Assembly (NCBI RefSeq): GCF_900100045.1
Contig: NZ_FNEA01000009.1
Span: 62,001-126,000, forward strand
Source: Paracoccus denitrificans
Lineage (GTDB): Bacteria; Pseudomonadota; Alphaproteobacteria; Rhodobacterales; Rhodobacteraceae
DNA length: 64,000 nucleotides
Direction: 5' to 3'
Part shown: one piece after another, positions 34,252-42,491 of the stretch
How the letters are laid out: each line of letters begins with the position of its first letter
Numbering within the stretch: position 1 is the stretch's first letter
Program-made: the position numbers and the translations under genes
Notes under the pieces: generated by a model
What the model was told of the DNA's origin: nothing
What the model saw: the letters and a program-made list of their open reading frames with translations, nothing else
Databases searched by the model: none

Positions 34252-35794
34252 ATGACCACTTCGGCAAGCCGGCCTGTCACTTGTCGGCATCAGCAAGACC
34301 TTTCCCGGCATCCGCGCACTCGACAATGTCAGCTTCGACATCAGGCCGGGTGAGGTGCATGGGCTTCTTGGCGAGAACGGCGCCGGGAAATCGACGCTTC
34401 TCAATATCCTGTCGGCGGTGCTGTCGGCCAGCGAAGGACAGATCATCATTGACGGCGAGCCGGTCTCGCTTGCTCAGCCCGCGGATGCCCGCGCGGCCGG
34501 GATTGCCATGATCCATCAGGAATTGCAGCATATCCCAGCGCTCAGCGTCGCTCAGAACATGTTTCTGGGCCGGCCGCTGACACAGGCTGGCGGCCTGCTC
34601 GTGGACCGGGGCAGTCAGGAACAACGCGCCCGGCAGGTGCTGGCCGATCTGGATCCCAGCATCGACCCGCGTGCCCCCATCCATACGCTGAAGGTCGCGC
34701 AGCAGCAGATCGTCGAGATCGCCCGCGCGCTCTTTGACGATGCCAGGATCATCACCATGGACGAACCGACCTCCAGCCTGACGCCGTCGGAGTTCGAAAG
34801 CCTGGCGGCTCTGATCGCCCGGCTTGCGGCGAGGGGAGTGTCGATCATCTATGTCTCGCACAAGATGGACGAGGTCTTCCGCGTCTGTCAGCGCGCCACG
34901 ATCCTTCGCGACGGGCGCTATATCGATACGGTGGATCTGAGCGAGGTCAGCGAGGATCAGGTGATCTCGCGCATGGTCGGGCGCGACATCATGCAGGAAG
35001 GCCATGTCAGCCACGCGCGTCCCGAAGTGGTGATGCGGGTCGAGGGGCTGGACGACGGCAGGCTGATCCGCGAAGCCAGCTTCGAACTGCACCGCGGCGA
35101 GGTTCTGGGCATTGCCGGGCTGGTGGGGTCGGGCCGAACCGAACTCCTGCGCCTGATCGCGGGCATTGATCGGGTGCGGCAGGGGCGCGTGGTGCTGAAC
35201 GGCAACCCGGTCGATCTGCGCAGCCCGCGCCACGCCATCCGCAGCGGCATAGGGCTGGTGCCCGAGGAGCGGAAGAAGGACGGCATCGTGCGCGACCGCT
35301 CGGTCGCCTCGAACATCGCGCTGCCCTGCATGGGGCGCTTTACCCGTCACGGCCTCGTGCGCCGCAAGGCGTTGCGGGCCGAGGCGACGCCGCTGATGAA
35401 GAAAATGGGGATGCGCCCGCCCGACGTGACCCGCGCCATCGGCACCTTCTCCGGCGGCAACCAGCAAAAGGCCATCATCGGCCGCTGGCTGGCGGCGGAT
35501 GTGGACATCCTGCTGTTCGACGAACCCACCCGCGGCATCGACATCGGCGCCAAGGCCGAAATCTATGCCCTGATCGAAGCGCTCGCCAAATCGGGCAAGT
35601 CGATCGTCGTCGTCAGTTCGGAACTGCCCGAGATCATCCGCCTCTCGGACCGCGTCATGGTCATGCGCGAGGGCCGCATCGCCGCGACGCTGGCAGGGGC
35701 CGAGATCGCCGAGGATGCCATCGCCGCCAACGCTATCCCCAAATCCAGACGCCCGGACAAGATCCCGGCCCAGCCCATCGAGGCACTGTCATGA
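34252..35794 (+). CDS. Sugar ABC importer ATPase (RbsA/MglA type), frameshift near the start
   Basis: A double-cassette sugar ATPase of about 510 residues. Cassette 1 has Walker A GENGAGKST and Walker B IITMDEPTSSL. Cassette 2 has a degenerate P-loop GLVGSGRTE, signature FSGGNQQKAIIGRW and Walker B ILLFDEPTRGID, as in RbsA. The N-terminal strand LSLVGISKTFPGIRALDNVS is readable but lies one base out of frame with the ATG at 34252. Deleting one C in AGCCGG (about 34270) gives a normal start. The only in-frame ATG (34355) sits right at Walker A and would lose the first strands. It is therefore either an indel error or a damaged gene. Confidence 0.87.
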
Positions 35795-36753
35795 ACAAGA
35801 CCCTGACCGCATCTCCGAGCCGCCGGTTGCCGATCAACCTCCGCGACGCCGGCACCCTTTTCGGCCTCGTGCTGATCTTCGCCGTATTCGCGGCGCTGAA
35901 CCCGGTCTTTCTGACCGGGCCGAACCTGATCAACATTCTCCAGCAATCCGCGATCAACGCCTGCATCGCCCTGGGGATGACTTTCGTGATCATCTCGGGC
36001 GGGATCGATCTGTCGGTCGGACCAACGGCTGCGGTATCGGTGATCGTTGGCGCGACCCTGATGATCGCCGGCGTGCCGATCCCGCTGGCCGTCGTCGCCG
36101 CGATCGCGACCGGCATGGCCTGCGGGCTGTTCAACGGTACGCTGGTGGCCATCGCGGGGCTGCAACCCTTCATCGTGACGCTTGGCGCCCTGTCGCTCTA
36201 TCGGGCGCTGGCGCTGATCTTCACCGGCGGCAACCCGATATTCGGCATCCCGACCGAGTTTCGGCAGGCGATCAACAGCCTGGTCCTCGGCGTGCCCGTG
36301 CCGGTCATCATCGTCGCAGTGATCGCGGCGGTGTTGTGGGTGGTGCTGAACCGCAGCCCGCTTGGAGAATATATCCTGGCCGTCGGCGGCAATCAGGAGG
36401 CAGCGCGTATCGCCGGGGTGCCGGTGGCACGCACACGGATCACCGTCTATGTGCTTTCGGGCGGGCTGGCCGCCGTGGCCGGGCTGATCCTGACCGGACG
36501 GCTGGGCGCAGCCGACCCGACCATGGGCAACCTGTGGGAACTGGACGCCATTGCCGCGGCCGCCATCGGCGGGGCCTCCCTGATGGGCGGCAAGGGCTCG
36601 GTCATCGGCACGCTGATGGGCGCGGTGATCCTGGGGGGCTTGCGAAACGGCTTGACGCTGATGAATGTGCAGGCCTTCTATCAACTCCTTGCGACGGGTA
36701 TCATCATTCTCGTGGCAATGTTGATCGACCGGGCAACGCGGGGCAAGGCATGA
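35791..36753 (+). CDS. Sugar ABC importer permease (RbsC type)
   Basis: A 320-residue inner-membrane permease with eight to ten hydrophobic segments. RbsC-family landmarks are NACIALGMTFVIISGGIDLS and VGPTAAVSVIVGA, LQPFIVTLGALSLYRALALI and the C-terminal GGASLMGGKGSVIGTLMGAV followed by LGGLRNGLTLMNV. The start overlaps the ATPase stop (ATGA) and the stop overlaps the RpiR start, so translation is chained through the operon. Confidence 0.95.
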   Translation: MNKTLTASPSRRLPINLRDAGTLFGLVLIFAVFAALNPVFLTGPNLINILQQSAINACIALGMTFVIISGGIDLSVGPTAAVSVIVGATLMIAGVPIPLAVVAAIATGMACGLFNGTLVAIAGLQPFIVTLGALSLYRALALIFTGGNPIFGIPTEFRQAINSLVLGVPVPVIIVAVIAAVLWVVLNRSPLGEYILAVGGNQEAARIAGVPVARTRITVYVLSGGLAAVAGLILTGRLGAADPTMGNLWELDAIAAAAIGGASLMGGKGSVIGTLMGAVILGGLRNGLTLMNVQAFYQLLATGIIILVAMLIDRATRGKA

Positions 36754-37613
36754 TGGGACATTACGATCCGCGCACGGTGGGCGCCCAGATCCGGATGAAG
36801 CTTCCGTTTCTGACTCCGCTGGAGGCGCGGGTCGTCGATACCATTACCGGCCGCAACGACCTGGACCTGACCACCGCCCTGCGGCAGGTATCCGAAGATG
36901 CCGGCGTTTCCGATGCCATGGTGGTCAAGATCGCGAAGAAGCTGGGCTTCAACGGTTTTCGGGACTTCCGCGAAGCTCTGGTCGTCTATCGCCAGACCGA
37001 TGTCGCGTCCCTGCACAGCGAGATATCGCCCGAAGACAGTTCGGCCGACATCATCCGCAAGGTGTTCCAGACCTCGATACAGGCGCTGGAAGAAACCATG
37101 TCCATCATCGACGTCTCGGCTTTCGATCGCGCGGCCACCCTGCTCCATGGCGCGCGGCAGCGCGATTTCTACGGCGTCGGCGGCTCGGCCCAGATCGCGC
37201 GGGATGTGGCGCACAAGTTCCTGCGCATCGGTCTTCGCGCCGGGGTCCAGGACGATCCGCACATGATGCTGATGTCCGCCGCCCTGCTAGGGCCAGAGGA
37301 CGTCGTGGTCGCATTCAGCCATTCCGGCACCACCTCGAACGTGATCGAGGCCGCACGGCTGGCCCGCCAGCAGGGGGCGCGGGTGATCGCGATCACCAAT
37401 TACGCCACCGCGCCCCTGTCCGAGCTGGCCGACATCGCGCTGTGTTCGACCGCGCAGGGCTCTCCCCTCCTGGGCGAAAATGCCGCCGCGCGGATCGCGC
37501 AACTGAACATCATGGACGCGATCTTTGTCGCCGTCGCGCAGCGCGACCTGGAACGGGCCGAGGCGCAACTGGCCCGGACCCGCAATGCCGTGGACAACAA
37601 GCGCCGCAGATAA
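36750..37613 (+). CDS. MurR/RpiR-family transcriptional regulator with SIS domain
   Basis: A 287-residue regulator. The N-terminal RpiR helix-turn-helix contains LRQVSEDAGVSDAMVVKIAK and GFNGFRDFREAL. The C-terminal SIS domain shows FYGVGGSAQIARDVAHKFLR and AFSHSGTTSNVIEAARLARQ, the phosphosugar-binding pattern. Translation starts at 36750 inside the permease stop (ATGA). It probably senses a phosphorylated form of the imported sugar and controls the promoter near 32019. Confidence 0.94.
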   Translation: MMGHYDPRTVGAQIRMKLPFLTPLEARVVDTITGRNDLDLTTALRQVSEDAGVSDAMVVKIAKKLGFNGFRDFREALVVYRQTDVASLHSEISPEDSSADIIRKVFQTSIQALEETMSIIDVSAFDRAATLLHGARQRDFYGVGGSAQIARDVAHKFLRIGLRAGVQDDPHMMLMSAALLGPEDVVVAFSHSGTTSNVIEAARLARQQGARVIAITNYATAPLSELADIALCSTAQGSPLLGENAAARIAQLNIMDAIFVAVAQRDLERAEAQLARTRNAVDNKRRR

Positions 37614-37629
37614 CATCACGAGGGGAAAC

Positions 37630-38472
37630 ATGGCCCGCACTTCCTGCGCTGTCGTCGTCGGCAGCTTGCACTATGACATCGTCGTCTCGGCGCCCCATCG
37701 CCCGGCGGCGGGCGAAACCGTCACCGGCACGGCCTGGCACCCGGTCTTCGGCGGCAAGGGCGGCAACCAGGCGGTCGCGGTCGTGCGGGCCGGGGTGGCG
37801 TGCCGGATAGTCTCGGCCGTGGGGGACGACGATTTCGGCCTGTTCTTGCGCGGCCATCTGGAGGCCTCGGGGGTGGACGCCGCCCATGTCGCCACATTGC
37901 CCGGCACCGGCTCGGGGATGAGCGTCGCGATCATGGATGCCGGCGGGGATTACGGCGCGGTGATCGTCTCGGGCGCCAATCTGGCGATTGATCCGGCGGT
38001 TCTGGACCGCGATGCGCTATGGGACGGGGCCAGCCATCTGGTCCTGCAAAACGAGATCCCCGAGGCGCTGAACATCGCCGCGGCCCGCGCCGCGCGGGCG
38101 CGCGGGTTGCGCGTAGTGCTGAACGCGGCGCCGGCCCGTGACCTGTCCGCCGATCTGGCCGCGACGATCGACATTCTGGTCGTCAACGCGGGCGAGGCCG
38201 AGGCACTGAGCGGTATCGTGGTCGAAAGCCTTGAGGATGCCCGGCACGCAGCATCCGCCTTGGCAGATCGCTTCCGTATCGTCGTCGTGACGGCCGGCAC
38301 CGAGGGCGCACATTCCGAACCCGGACGCAGGGTAAAGCTGGTCAGTACCCACGGCGCTGGCGACTGCTTCATCGGCACACTGGTCGCTGAACTTGCCCAT
38401 GGCGGTGACCTGAGATACAGCGTCAGGCAGGCCAATCTGGCGGCGGCGAAACACGTCTCACGGGCTGAGTGA
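37630..38472 (+). CDS. PfkB-family carbohydrate kinase (ribokinase-like)
   Basis: A 280-residue kinase, slightly short for the family. The N-terminal signature is PVFGGKGGNQAVAVVRAGV with VSAVGDDDFGL. The C-terminal catalytic motif is STHGAGDCFIGTLVAELA, with the base Asp in GAGD. AGGGG lies just before the ATG. It would phosphorylate the sugar brought in by the ABC system, giving a ligand for the RpiR regulator. The next DNA is IS481 sequence, so genes that once followed may be lost. Confidence 0.92.
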   Translation: MARTSCAVVVGSLHYDIVVSAPHRPAAGETVTGTAWHPVFGGKGGNQAVAVVRAGVACRIVSAVGDDDFGLFLRGHLEASGVDAAHVATLPGTGSGMSVAIMDAGGDYGAVIVSGANLAIDPAVLDRDALWDGASHLVLQNEIPEALNIAAARAARARGLRVVLNAAPARDLSADLAATIDILVVNAGEAEALSGIVVESLEDARHAASALADRFRIVVVTAGTEGAHSEPGRRVKLVSTHGAGDCFIGTLVAELAHGGDLRYSVRQANLAAAKHVSRAE

Positions 38473-38499
38473 AATCTCGCTCAACCACGATGGGGCTAA

Positions 38500-38735
38500 T
38501 GTAGCACGCCCGACACACATAAGGTGTTCAGTCCCGGCATCTGGTGGATCGGATTAACGATGAATCTGTCCGGCTCTGAAATCCAGATCTTGCAGATGTA
38601 TTCGTAGGGCGTGAGCCCACTAAACGTTTTAAGCCTGCGGGCGAGGTTGTAAGCTGCTATGAAGTCTGTGAGGTGCGTGCGAAGCTGATCGGGGCGCTCG
38701 TAGTGGAAGCGCTTGACGGTTGCGGTCTTAGGTAG
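38500..38735 (-). mobile_element. IS481-family transposase 3' fragment with end repeat
   Basis: Minus-strand translation gives TVKRFHYERPDQLRTHLTDF, AAYNLARRLKTFSGLTPYEY and SEPDRFIVNPIHQMPGLNT, the conserved C-terminal end of IS481 transposases. The N-terminal catalytic part is absent, cut near 38735. The sequence TGTAGCACGCCCGACACACA at 38500-38519 lies where the terminal inverted repeat is expected. The gene is inactive. Confidence 0.8.
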
Positions 38736-38806
38736 CAAACGCACCATAATGTTGACGCAGTGGGCTTTGAGAACATTATGATAACACAATTGCTCTGAAG
38801 GTCTCC

Positions 38807-39140
38807 ATGGCGCAGCACTTTCTTCTCGATGCGGCGGCACGAACACTTTCGCTCAAGGTGATTTTCTCCGATGGCGAGGAGGCCGCCTATCGCCGGTTCT
38901 GCCGACAGCGGTAGCGAGAGACAGATGGCGCGCCGGTCTGTCGGCCTGTGGATGGCTGATGTCTACGACTTGACGACCCGTCGGCGTTTCAAATGTGCGG
39001 CCTGTCATCGCCAGTTCAGCGTGACCTCCGGCACCATCCTTGCGTCGCGGAAGCTGTCCTTCGTCGACCTGCTCGGCACGAACTGCCAGTTCGTGAATGC
39101 GGCCAAGGGGCTGTCGGCTGCTGGATTTCACTACCTGCCT
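38807..39140 (+). mobile_element. IS1595-family transposase remnant, multiple stops and frameshifts
   Basis: Starting at the ATG at 38807 the frame reads MAQHFLLDAAARTLSLKVIF, then GEEAAYRRFCRQR and a stop. Another frame continues with VYDLTTRRRFKCAACHRQFS and SVTSGTILASRKLSFVDLL, then FVNAAKGLSA. This is the zinc-ribbon N-terminal region of IS1595-type transposases. The catalytic DDE part is missing. It abuts the SDR fragment, so it probably inserted into that gene. Confidence 0.72.
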
Positions 39141-39144
39141 GCAT

Positions 39145-39273
39145 CGAATGAAGCGGATGGAGAGGTCGGCTGAGATCGCGTAAGGCGCCCGATTCCTCTT
39201 GTCGGACCGCTCCAGCTTCGTGACCGGCGGGCCGTTAATTGCCGAGGACGGCATCTCGGTCCGGCTGGTCTGA
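39145..39273 (+). pseudogene. C-terminal fragment of a short-chain dehydrogenase (SDR)
   Basis: The frame reads RMKRMERSAEIA, a stop, then GARFLLSDRSSFVTGGPLIA and EDGISVRLV ending at a TGA. This is the closing strand and helix of classical SDR enzymes (MGR-x-EEIA, FLLSD-x-SSFVTG, DGG). Only about 42 codons remain. It is a relic of a chromosomal gene lost around the IS elements and prophage. Confidence 0.65.
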
Positions 39274-39520
39274 GCTTGTCGGCACCAAACGGGCGCAGGC
39301 GGCACTTGCCGCCCGTCCTCGGAATGCGGCAGACTGCTACGGGTTCTGCTGATCGGGGCGAGCACAAGGCTTGCCATCCTGGGAAACCGGGTTTCTACAA
39401 AAGCAATAATGGGTTACATTATGCAGCAAGCTATGGGACGTGGCACTCGATTAATCGCAAGTATCGTTGGTTGCGCGCCCCCGCAACCAAATTCCACAAT
39501 ATTATCAGCATCTTACGCGC
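39274..39520. other. Non-coding stretch with tRNA 3'-end-like sequence (possible attachment site remnant)
   Basis: I see no gene here. At 39477-39489 the bases GCCCCCGCAACCA equal the usual 3' end of bacterial initiator tRNA-Met including CCA, and they are followed 33 bases later by a strong terminator, as after a real tRNA gene. The rest of a tRNA is not present upstream. Bases GGTTGCG (39469-39475) and CGCAACC (39482-39488) form a hairpin. This may be a phage attachment site that copied a tRNA 3' end. Confidence 0.35.
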
Positions 39521-39521
39521 A

Positions 39522-39553
39522 AGCCCCGGTCACCGCCGGGGCTCTGTTTTTTT
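39522..39553 (+). terminator. Intrinsic terminator, plus strand
   Basis: The stem AGCCCCGG-N6-CCGGGGCT is followed within three bases by a seven-T run. It would stop transcription entering the prophage from the left. Confidence 0.8.
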
Positions 39554-39668
39554 GCGGTCAACACCTGGTCAACATTCGGGGCCTGCCAGAGACTCGGCGG
39601 TGCCGACGAGCGAGGATGGTCAGCGATGAAGGAATATGGGAAGCGATCACAGTGATGACCAGCCGAGC

Positions 39669-39693
39669 AAAAAAAAGCGGCGCATAGCGCCGC
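39669..39693 (-). terminator. Intrinsic terminator of the minus-strand phage operon
   Basis: A perfect stem GCGGCGC-ATA-GCGCCGC is followed on the minus strand by eight T. It lies downstream of all the minus-strand prophage genes and is their probable transcription end. Confidence 0.8.
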
Positions 39694-39766
39694 CAAGTTA
39701 GGTTGATGTGGTTCCTGCCGCTGGGCCGCTATCGCCGAGCGCGGCGGCACTCAGGTTCCGCTAGGG

Positions 39767-39856
39767 TCAGGCAGGCCGGCTGCGCCAGTGAGCGCAGACG
39801 AACTCCAAGCGACCGAAGCGGATGCGATGATACGCGTTCACAAACACGTCCCTCAT
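39767..39856 (-). CDS. Very small phage-type protein (29 residues)
   Basis: The ORF from the ATG at 39856 encodes MRDVFVNAYHRIRFGRLEFV and a short basic tail, HWRSRPA. Very short proteins with a V-x-A-Y-x-R-x-RFGR core are familiar in alphaproteobacterial phages, which is why I report it, but I have no function to offer. It is the last coding unit before the terminator at 39669. Confidence 0.4.
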   Translation of the reverse strand: MRDVFVNAYHRIRFGRLEFVCAHWRSRPA

Positions 39857-40204
39857 GCCCCAGACTCCTATGTCTAAGGGTTTCGCTTGATGCGGGCCGC
39901 GATTTATGGAATACTCAGTTTGCACACGGAGGATTTCCACGGGCTGCGGCCCGCGCTGATTTCCGCCTATTTGGGAAGCCAGGCCGTCAGGTCTGGCTTT
40001 TCCCATTTAAGGTCACGCCGTGCCGGGCAGATGGCAACGCGACGGACCCCGGTATCTTCTCACGATCAGTCTCCGAGTTTTGTTGGTGGGTCGCCCCACG
40101 AGAAATAAGTAGCACGATTGACGCGACTCGCACAAGCGCATACTTACGACGAAGGCGGGCGAAAAACGCGCTTGCGGTGACCTGCGGCCAAAAGGGGAAC
40201 ATGT
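39857..40204. other. Intergenic region before the 40205 gene
   Basis: This 348-base stretch has no convincing gene on either strand. It probably holds the promoter of the plus-strand gene at 40205, which is preceded by AGGGG. No clear operator or -35/-10 pair stands out. Confidence 0.4.
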
Positions 40205-40762
40205 ATGATGGATATGATCGCACGTTTGCGGGCGGAGCGGCAAGATCTTGTGGCGCGTCTAGGTGAGATCGACAAGATTTTGACGCAGTACAAACAGATC
40301 GAACGTGCTGCGCAACAGCTTTTAGGTGACCACCCACCGGTTGATTCGCGGGCGATGACAGCAGGACCTGTAGAGCCTGTTGCGCCACATACGCCAGCTA
40401 CAGTGCCTGACCGGGCGGTCAGCGCGAAGAACAAGACTCCGATAGAGGAATTCGAGCAGGCGGTTATAGACGTGCTGCAAGAGACCGCTGCCCCCCTGAA
40501 CCGTGTGCAACTCTATGATGCATTGACGGACCGAGGGATCGTGATCGGGGACGGTGATCGCGAGAAGGAACTCAATGCGCTATCGGCAAGGGTCTATCGC
40601 ATGACGCAAACGGGTAGGCTGACAAGCCGGCGTGGGCAGGGATATAGCTTGAAAGCTGATGGTGATGTTGATGGCCCTCGTTACGATCCTCAACAAGAGG
40701 ACCTTCCGCGGCATCAAGAGGTCCGAGAGGCAGACGAACGAGACGACGAACTGCTCGGTTGA
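40205..40762 (+). CDS. Hypothetical protein with coiled coil and winged-helix-like domain
   Basis: A 185-residue soluble protein. Residues 1-45 form a charged coiled coil (ARLRAERQDLVARLGEIDKI). Residues about 75-160 form a helical module containing APLNRVQLYDALTDRGIVIG and NALSARVYRMTQTGRLTSRR, followed by GQGYSL. The helix-turn-helix-wing layout resembles the HARE-type winged helix found in regulators and DNA-targeting proteins. It is the only plus-strand gene at this end of the prophage. I do not recognise the full protein; a DNA-binding role is an inference. Confidence 0.6.
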   Translation: MMDMIARLRAERQDLVARLGEIDKILTQYKQIERAAQQLLGDHPPVDSRAMTAGPVEPVAPHTPATVPDRAVSAKNKTPIEEFEQAVIDVLQETAAPLNRVQLYDALTDRGIVIGDGDREKELNALSARVYRMTQTGRLTSRRGQGYSLKADGDVDGPRYDPQQEDLPRHQEVREADERDDELLG

Positions 40763-40781
40763 TTTCCTGTTCTGCAGATTT

Positions 40782-40916
40782 TTAGCTTGCACATTCCCGC
40801 GCCTGCCGCCGCATGACGTGATAATCGGCCAGCAGTTCCTCGGTCGAATCCGCCACCATGTGGCACATCTTCATGCGGCCGAACGGTGCCTGCATGTCAT
40901 CGACGTAGACCGCCAT
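40782..40916 (-). CDS. DUF4031-like small phage protein, shortened
   Basis: From the ATG at 40916 the product begins MAVYVDDMQAPFGRMKMCHM and VADSTEELLA, the hallmark start of DUF4031 proteins. The family normally continues for another 40-50 residues with an IGV-x-x-x-W pattern; here it ends after 44 residues in an unrelated tail, so it is truncated or frameshifted. The start overlaps the stop of the upstream small gene (ATGA). Confidence 0.6.
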   Translation of the reverse strand: MAVYVDDMQAPFGRMKMCHMVADSTEELLADYHVMRRQARECAS

Positions 40917-41131
40917 CACGCGTCCCCATCGAACAGATCGCCCAGCGCCGGGGGAACTGGCGGAGGCAGGACCCGGTCGCATTCGTTTGCCAGGACGCGG
41001 AGCCGGGCGGCGGTCGACGCTGCCACCTCACCGCTGACCAGCAGCAGGCCGTGATCCGTCACCACGCGGAGCCGACCGTCCTCGATTTCGATCCCGAAAG
41101 AGGGCGTTACCAGAATCATGGCCACCATCAC
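40916..41131 (-). CDS. Hypothetical phage protein (71 residues)
   Basis: A small protein beginning MMVAMILVTPSFGIEIEDGR and ending DLFDGDA, with a beta-rich look (LRVVTDHGLLLVSGE). It overlaps both neighbours by four bases, which supports it as part of a translationally coupled phage operon. No function is recognisable. Confidence 0.6.
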   Translation of the reverse strand: MMVAMILVTPSFGIEIEDGRLRVVTDHGLLLVSGEVAASTAARLRVLANECDRVLPPPVPPALGDLFDGDA

Positions 41132-41343
41132 GGAAACTGAACCTGAAACTCGTATCGCGGAACCCCGCGCACCAGTATCTGCGTCTTACAAAGCCCGATG
41201 AACTCCTGAAGAACGATATCAGTCGCCGGAACGCCGGCCGCCAGCAGACCGGCTAATGCATCCTCTATTGCCTCTTTGTGTTCTTCCAGCACTTGCCGGC
41301 GTTTAGCCGATATCCGCCGCGAGATTTCATCCATCGCGTTCAT
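41128..41343 (-). CDS. Hypothetical phage protein (71 residues)
   Basis: From the ATG at 41343 the product begins MNAMDEISRRISAKRRQVLE and is mostly helical (HKEAIEDALAGLLAAGV), ending KTQILVRGVPRYEFQVQFP. It overlaps the upstream DUF4326 gene by 17 bases and the downstream gene by 4. Function unknown. Confidence 0.6.
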   Translation of the reverse strand: MNAMDEISRRISAKRRQVLEEHKEAIEDALAGLLAAGVPATDIVLQEFIGLCKTQILVRGVPRYEFQVQFP

Positions 41344-41677
41344 CTCCTCTGTTCGCCAGGCGCAGAAGCACATCCGCGTGGCAGGGCTGATCGAGCGGGC
41401 ACCAGCAGGCCAGGTCTTTGCCGCGAAGATCTCCGATGCCCGAGATGATCCGGCCGATGTGGCTGTCCGGGTGCGCGACCGGCCGGCAGTAAGAGCCATT
41501 CGACATGAAACCCTCGACGGCATGCGCGAAGCGGCGCACCGCCTCGGCTGCATCAGTAATGTCCGGCTCACCAACCCGCCACGGGTTGCCCCAGCGGGTC
41601 GAGCGGTCGACTTTCACCGCGTCGGCCGGCAGCCGCCAACCTTTCGTGCGCTTCAACTGGATGCGTTGGGGCATCAT
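41327..41677 (-). CDS. DUF4326 domain-containing protein
   Basis: A 116-residue protein with the DUF4326 signature: MPQRIQLKRTKGWRLPADAV, DRSTRWGNPWRVG, and near the end LRGKDLACWCPLDQPCHADV followed by LLRLA. The C-W-C-x6-C-H-A-D pattern suggests metal binding. The family is common in phages and mobile regions, but its biochemical role is not established. It overlaps the upstream zinc-ribbon gene by four bases. Confidence 0.85.
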   Translation of the reverse strand: MMPQRIQLKRTKGWRLPADAVKVDRSTRWGNPWRVGEPDITDAAEAVRRFAHAVEGFMSNGSYCRPVAHPDSHIGRIISGIGDLRGKDLACWCPLDQPCHADVLLRLANRGDERDG

Positions 41678-42024
41678 GCATCATCCGCATATTGGTCGCG
41701 CGCCAGCCGGTCAACTTTCCAGAATCCGCCGACATGGCGACGCAGCATGTCCAGCGTGGCCTCTTTCGGAGTTACACCCTCGCAGGGCATGATCAACTGC
41801 CCGTCTCGCTCGAACAAAATGCCTTCGACGCGGCGCGGCGGGATGCCGAAGCTGAAAGAGATGGTATCTCCTGCTTTGACCAGAAGGCCGTCACTGTCCC
41901 GGTCCTGCAGGTCCACCTGAAACCCGGCCAACGATCCGCACTTCGGACACCAGACTGCGCGGCCTGGCTTTCGCCGTCCCGTCCAGCCGCAAGCGCCGCA
42001 TTCAACCGGCAGCAACTCACCCAT
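41674..42024 (-). CDS. Zinc-ribbon-containing hypothetical phage protein
   Basis: A 116-residue protein. The first 35 residues hold two Cys pairs (VECGACGWTG and VWCPKCGSLAG), a clear zinc ribbon. The rest is a beta-rich domain (DTISFSFGIPPRRVEGILFE) without a known family. It overlaps its neighbours on both sides. It may bind nucleic acid through the ribbon; this is inference. Confidence 0.65.
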   Translation of the reverse strand: MGELLPVECGACGWTGRRKPGRAVWCPKCGSLAGFQVDLQDRDSDGLLVKAGDTISFSFGIPPRRVEGILFERDGQLIMPCEGVTPKEATLDMLRRHVGGFWKVDRLARDQYADDA

Positions 42025-42118
42025 CCTCGCCTCCTAGATCCCGACCGACGCGGAGCAGGCCCGGCCCGAGGAACACTTCAATGACACCATCCCACCAGCC
42101 GACGCCGAATACCCACAT
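42017..42118 (-). CDS. Possible 33-residue phage protein
   Basis: An ORF from the ATG at 42118 encodes MWVFGVGWWDGVIEVFLGPG followed by LLRVGRDLGGEDG, and its stop overlaps the start of the zinc-ribbon gene by 8 bases. It fills most of an otherwise unexplained gap in a tightly packed operon, and the composition looks protein-like. No Shine-Dalgarno sequence is evident, so the call is weak. Confidence 0.35.
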   Translation of the reverse strand: MWVFGVGWWDGVIEVFLGPGLLRVGRDLGGEDG

Positions 42119-42155
42119 GCCGTCCGCGAACCGAATCCAGCGCATCCCCGCCTCC

Positions 42156-42413
42156 TCACAGCACGATGAACACGGCACGATCGCCCCAGGTCAGTTGCCG
42201 ACGCCGCAGCAGTTCACCCAGCGGACCATCGCCGCCGCAGTCTCGCCAGAGGTCGACGCCATCGCAGACGGTGATCCTCCGCGGTGCGCAGCCGCGGTCA
42301 TCGCGCATGTGCAGGGCGCTGACCACCCGAATATTCGGGTTTCCCCGGACCTGCTCCCGAACACGTCCCGCCTGACGCTCGTCCCGGCAGACGATCATCT
42401 CATATCCTGACAT
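42156..42413 (-). CDS. Hypothetical phage protein (85 residues)
   Basis: From the ATG at 42413 the product begins MSGYEMIVCRDERQAGRVRE and contains NPNIRVVSALHMRDDRGC and GELLRRRQLTWGDRAVFIVL. The alternating beta-alpha pattern suggests a small Rossmann-like or P-loop-like fold without catalytic motifs. A second in-frame ATG lies at 42428. Function unknown. Confidence 0.55.
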   Translation of the reverse strand: MSGYEMIVCRDERQAGRVREQVRGNPNIRVVSALHMRDDRGCAPRRITVCDGVDLWRDCGGDGPLGELLRRRQLTWGDRAVFIVL

Positions 42414-42491
42414 CAGATCGTCCCTCACTCATAATCGTGGCAGATCGCTACCGGCCCGAAGCACCACCAGACTCCGACCACACGGCCATCC

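Noticed and set aside
39371-39489. Complete tRNA gene
   Set aside because: Only the last 13 bases match a tRNA; no acceptor 5' strand, D arm or anticodon arm can be folded.
42081-42410. Plus-strand frame of 109 codons in the small phage genes
   Set aside because: It opposes two minus-strand phage ORFs in a tightly packed operon and has a low-complexity, Pro-rich start.
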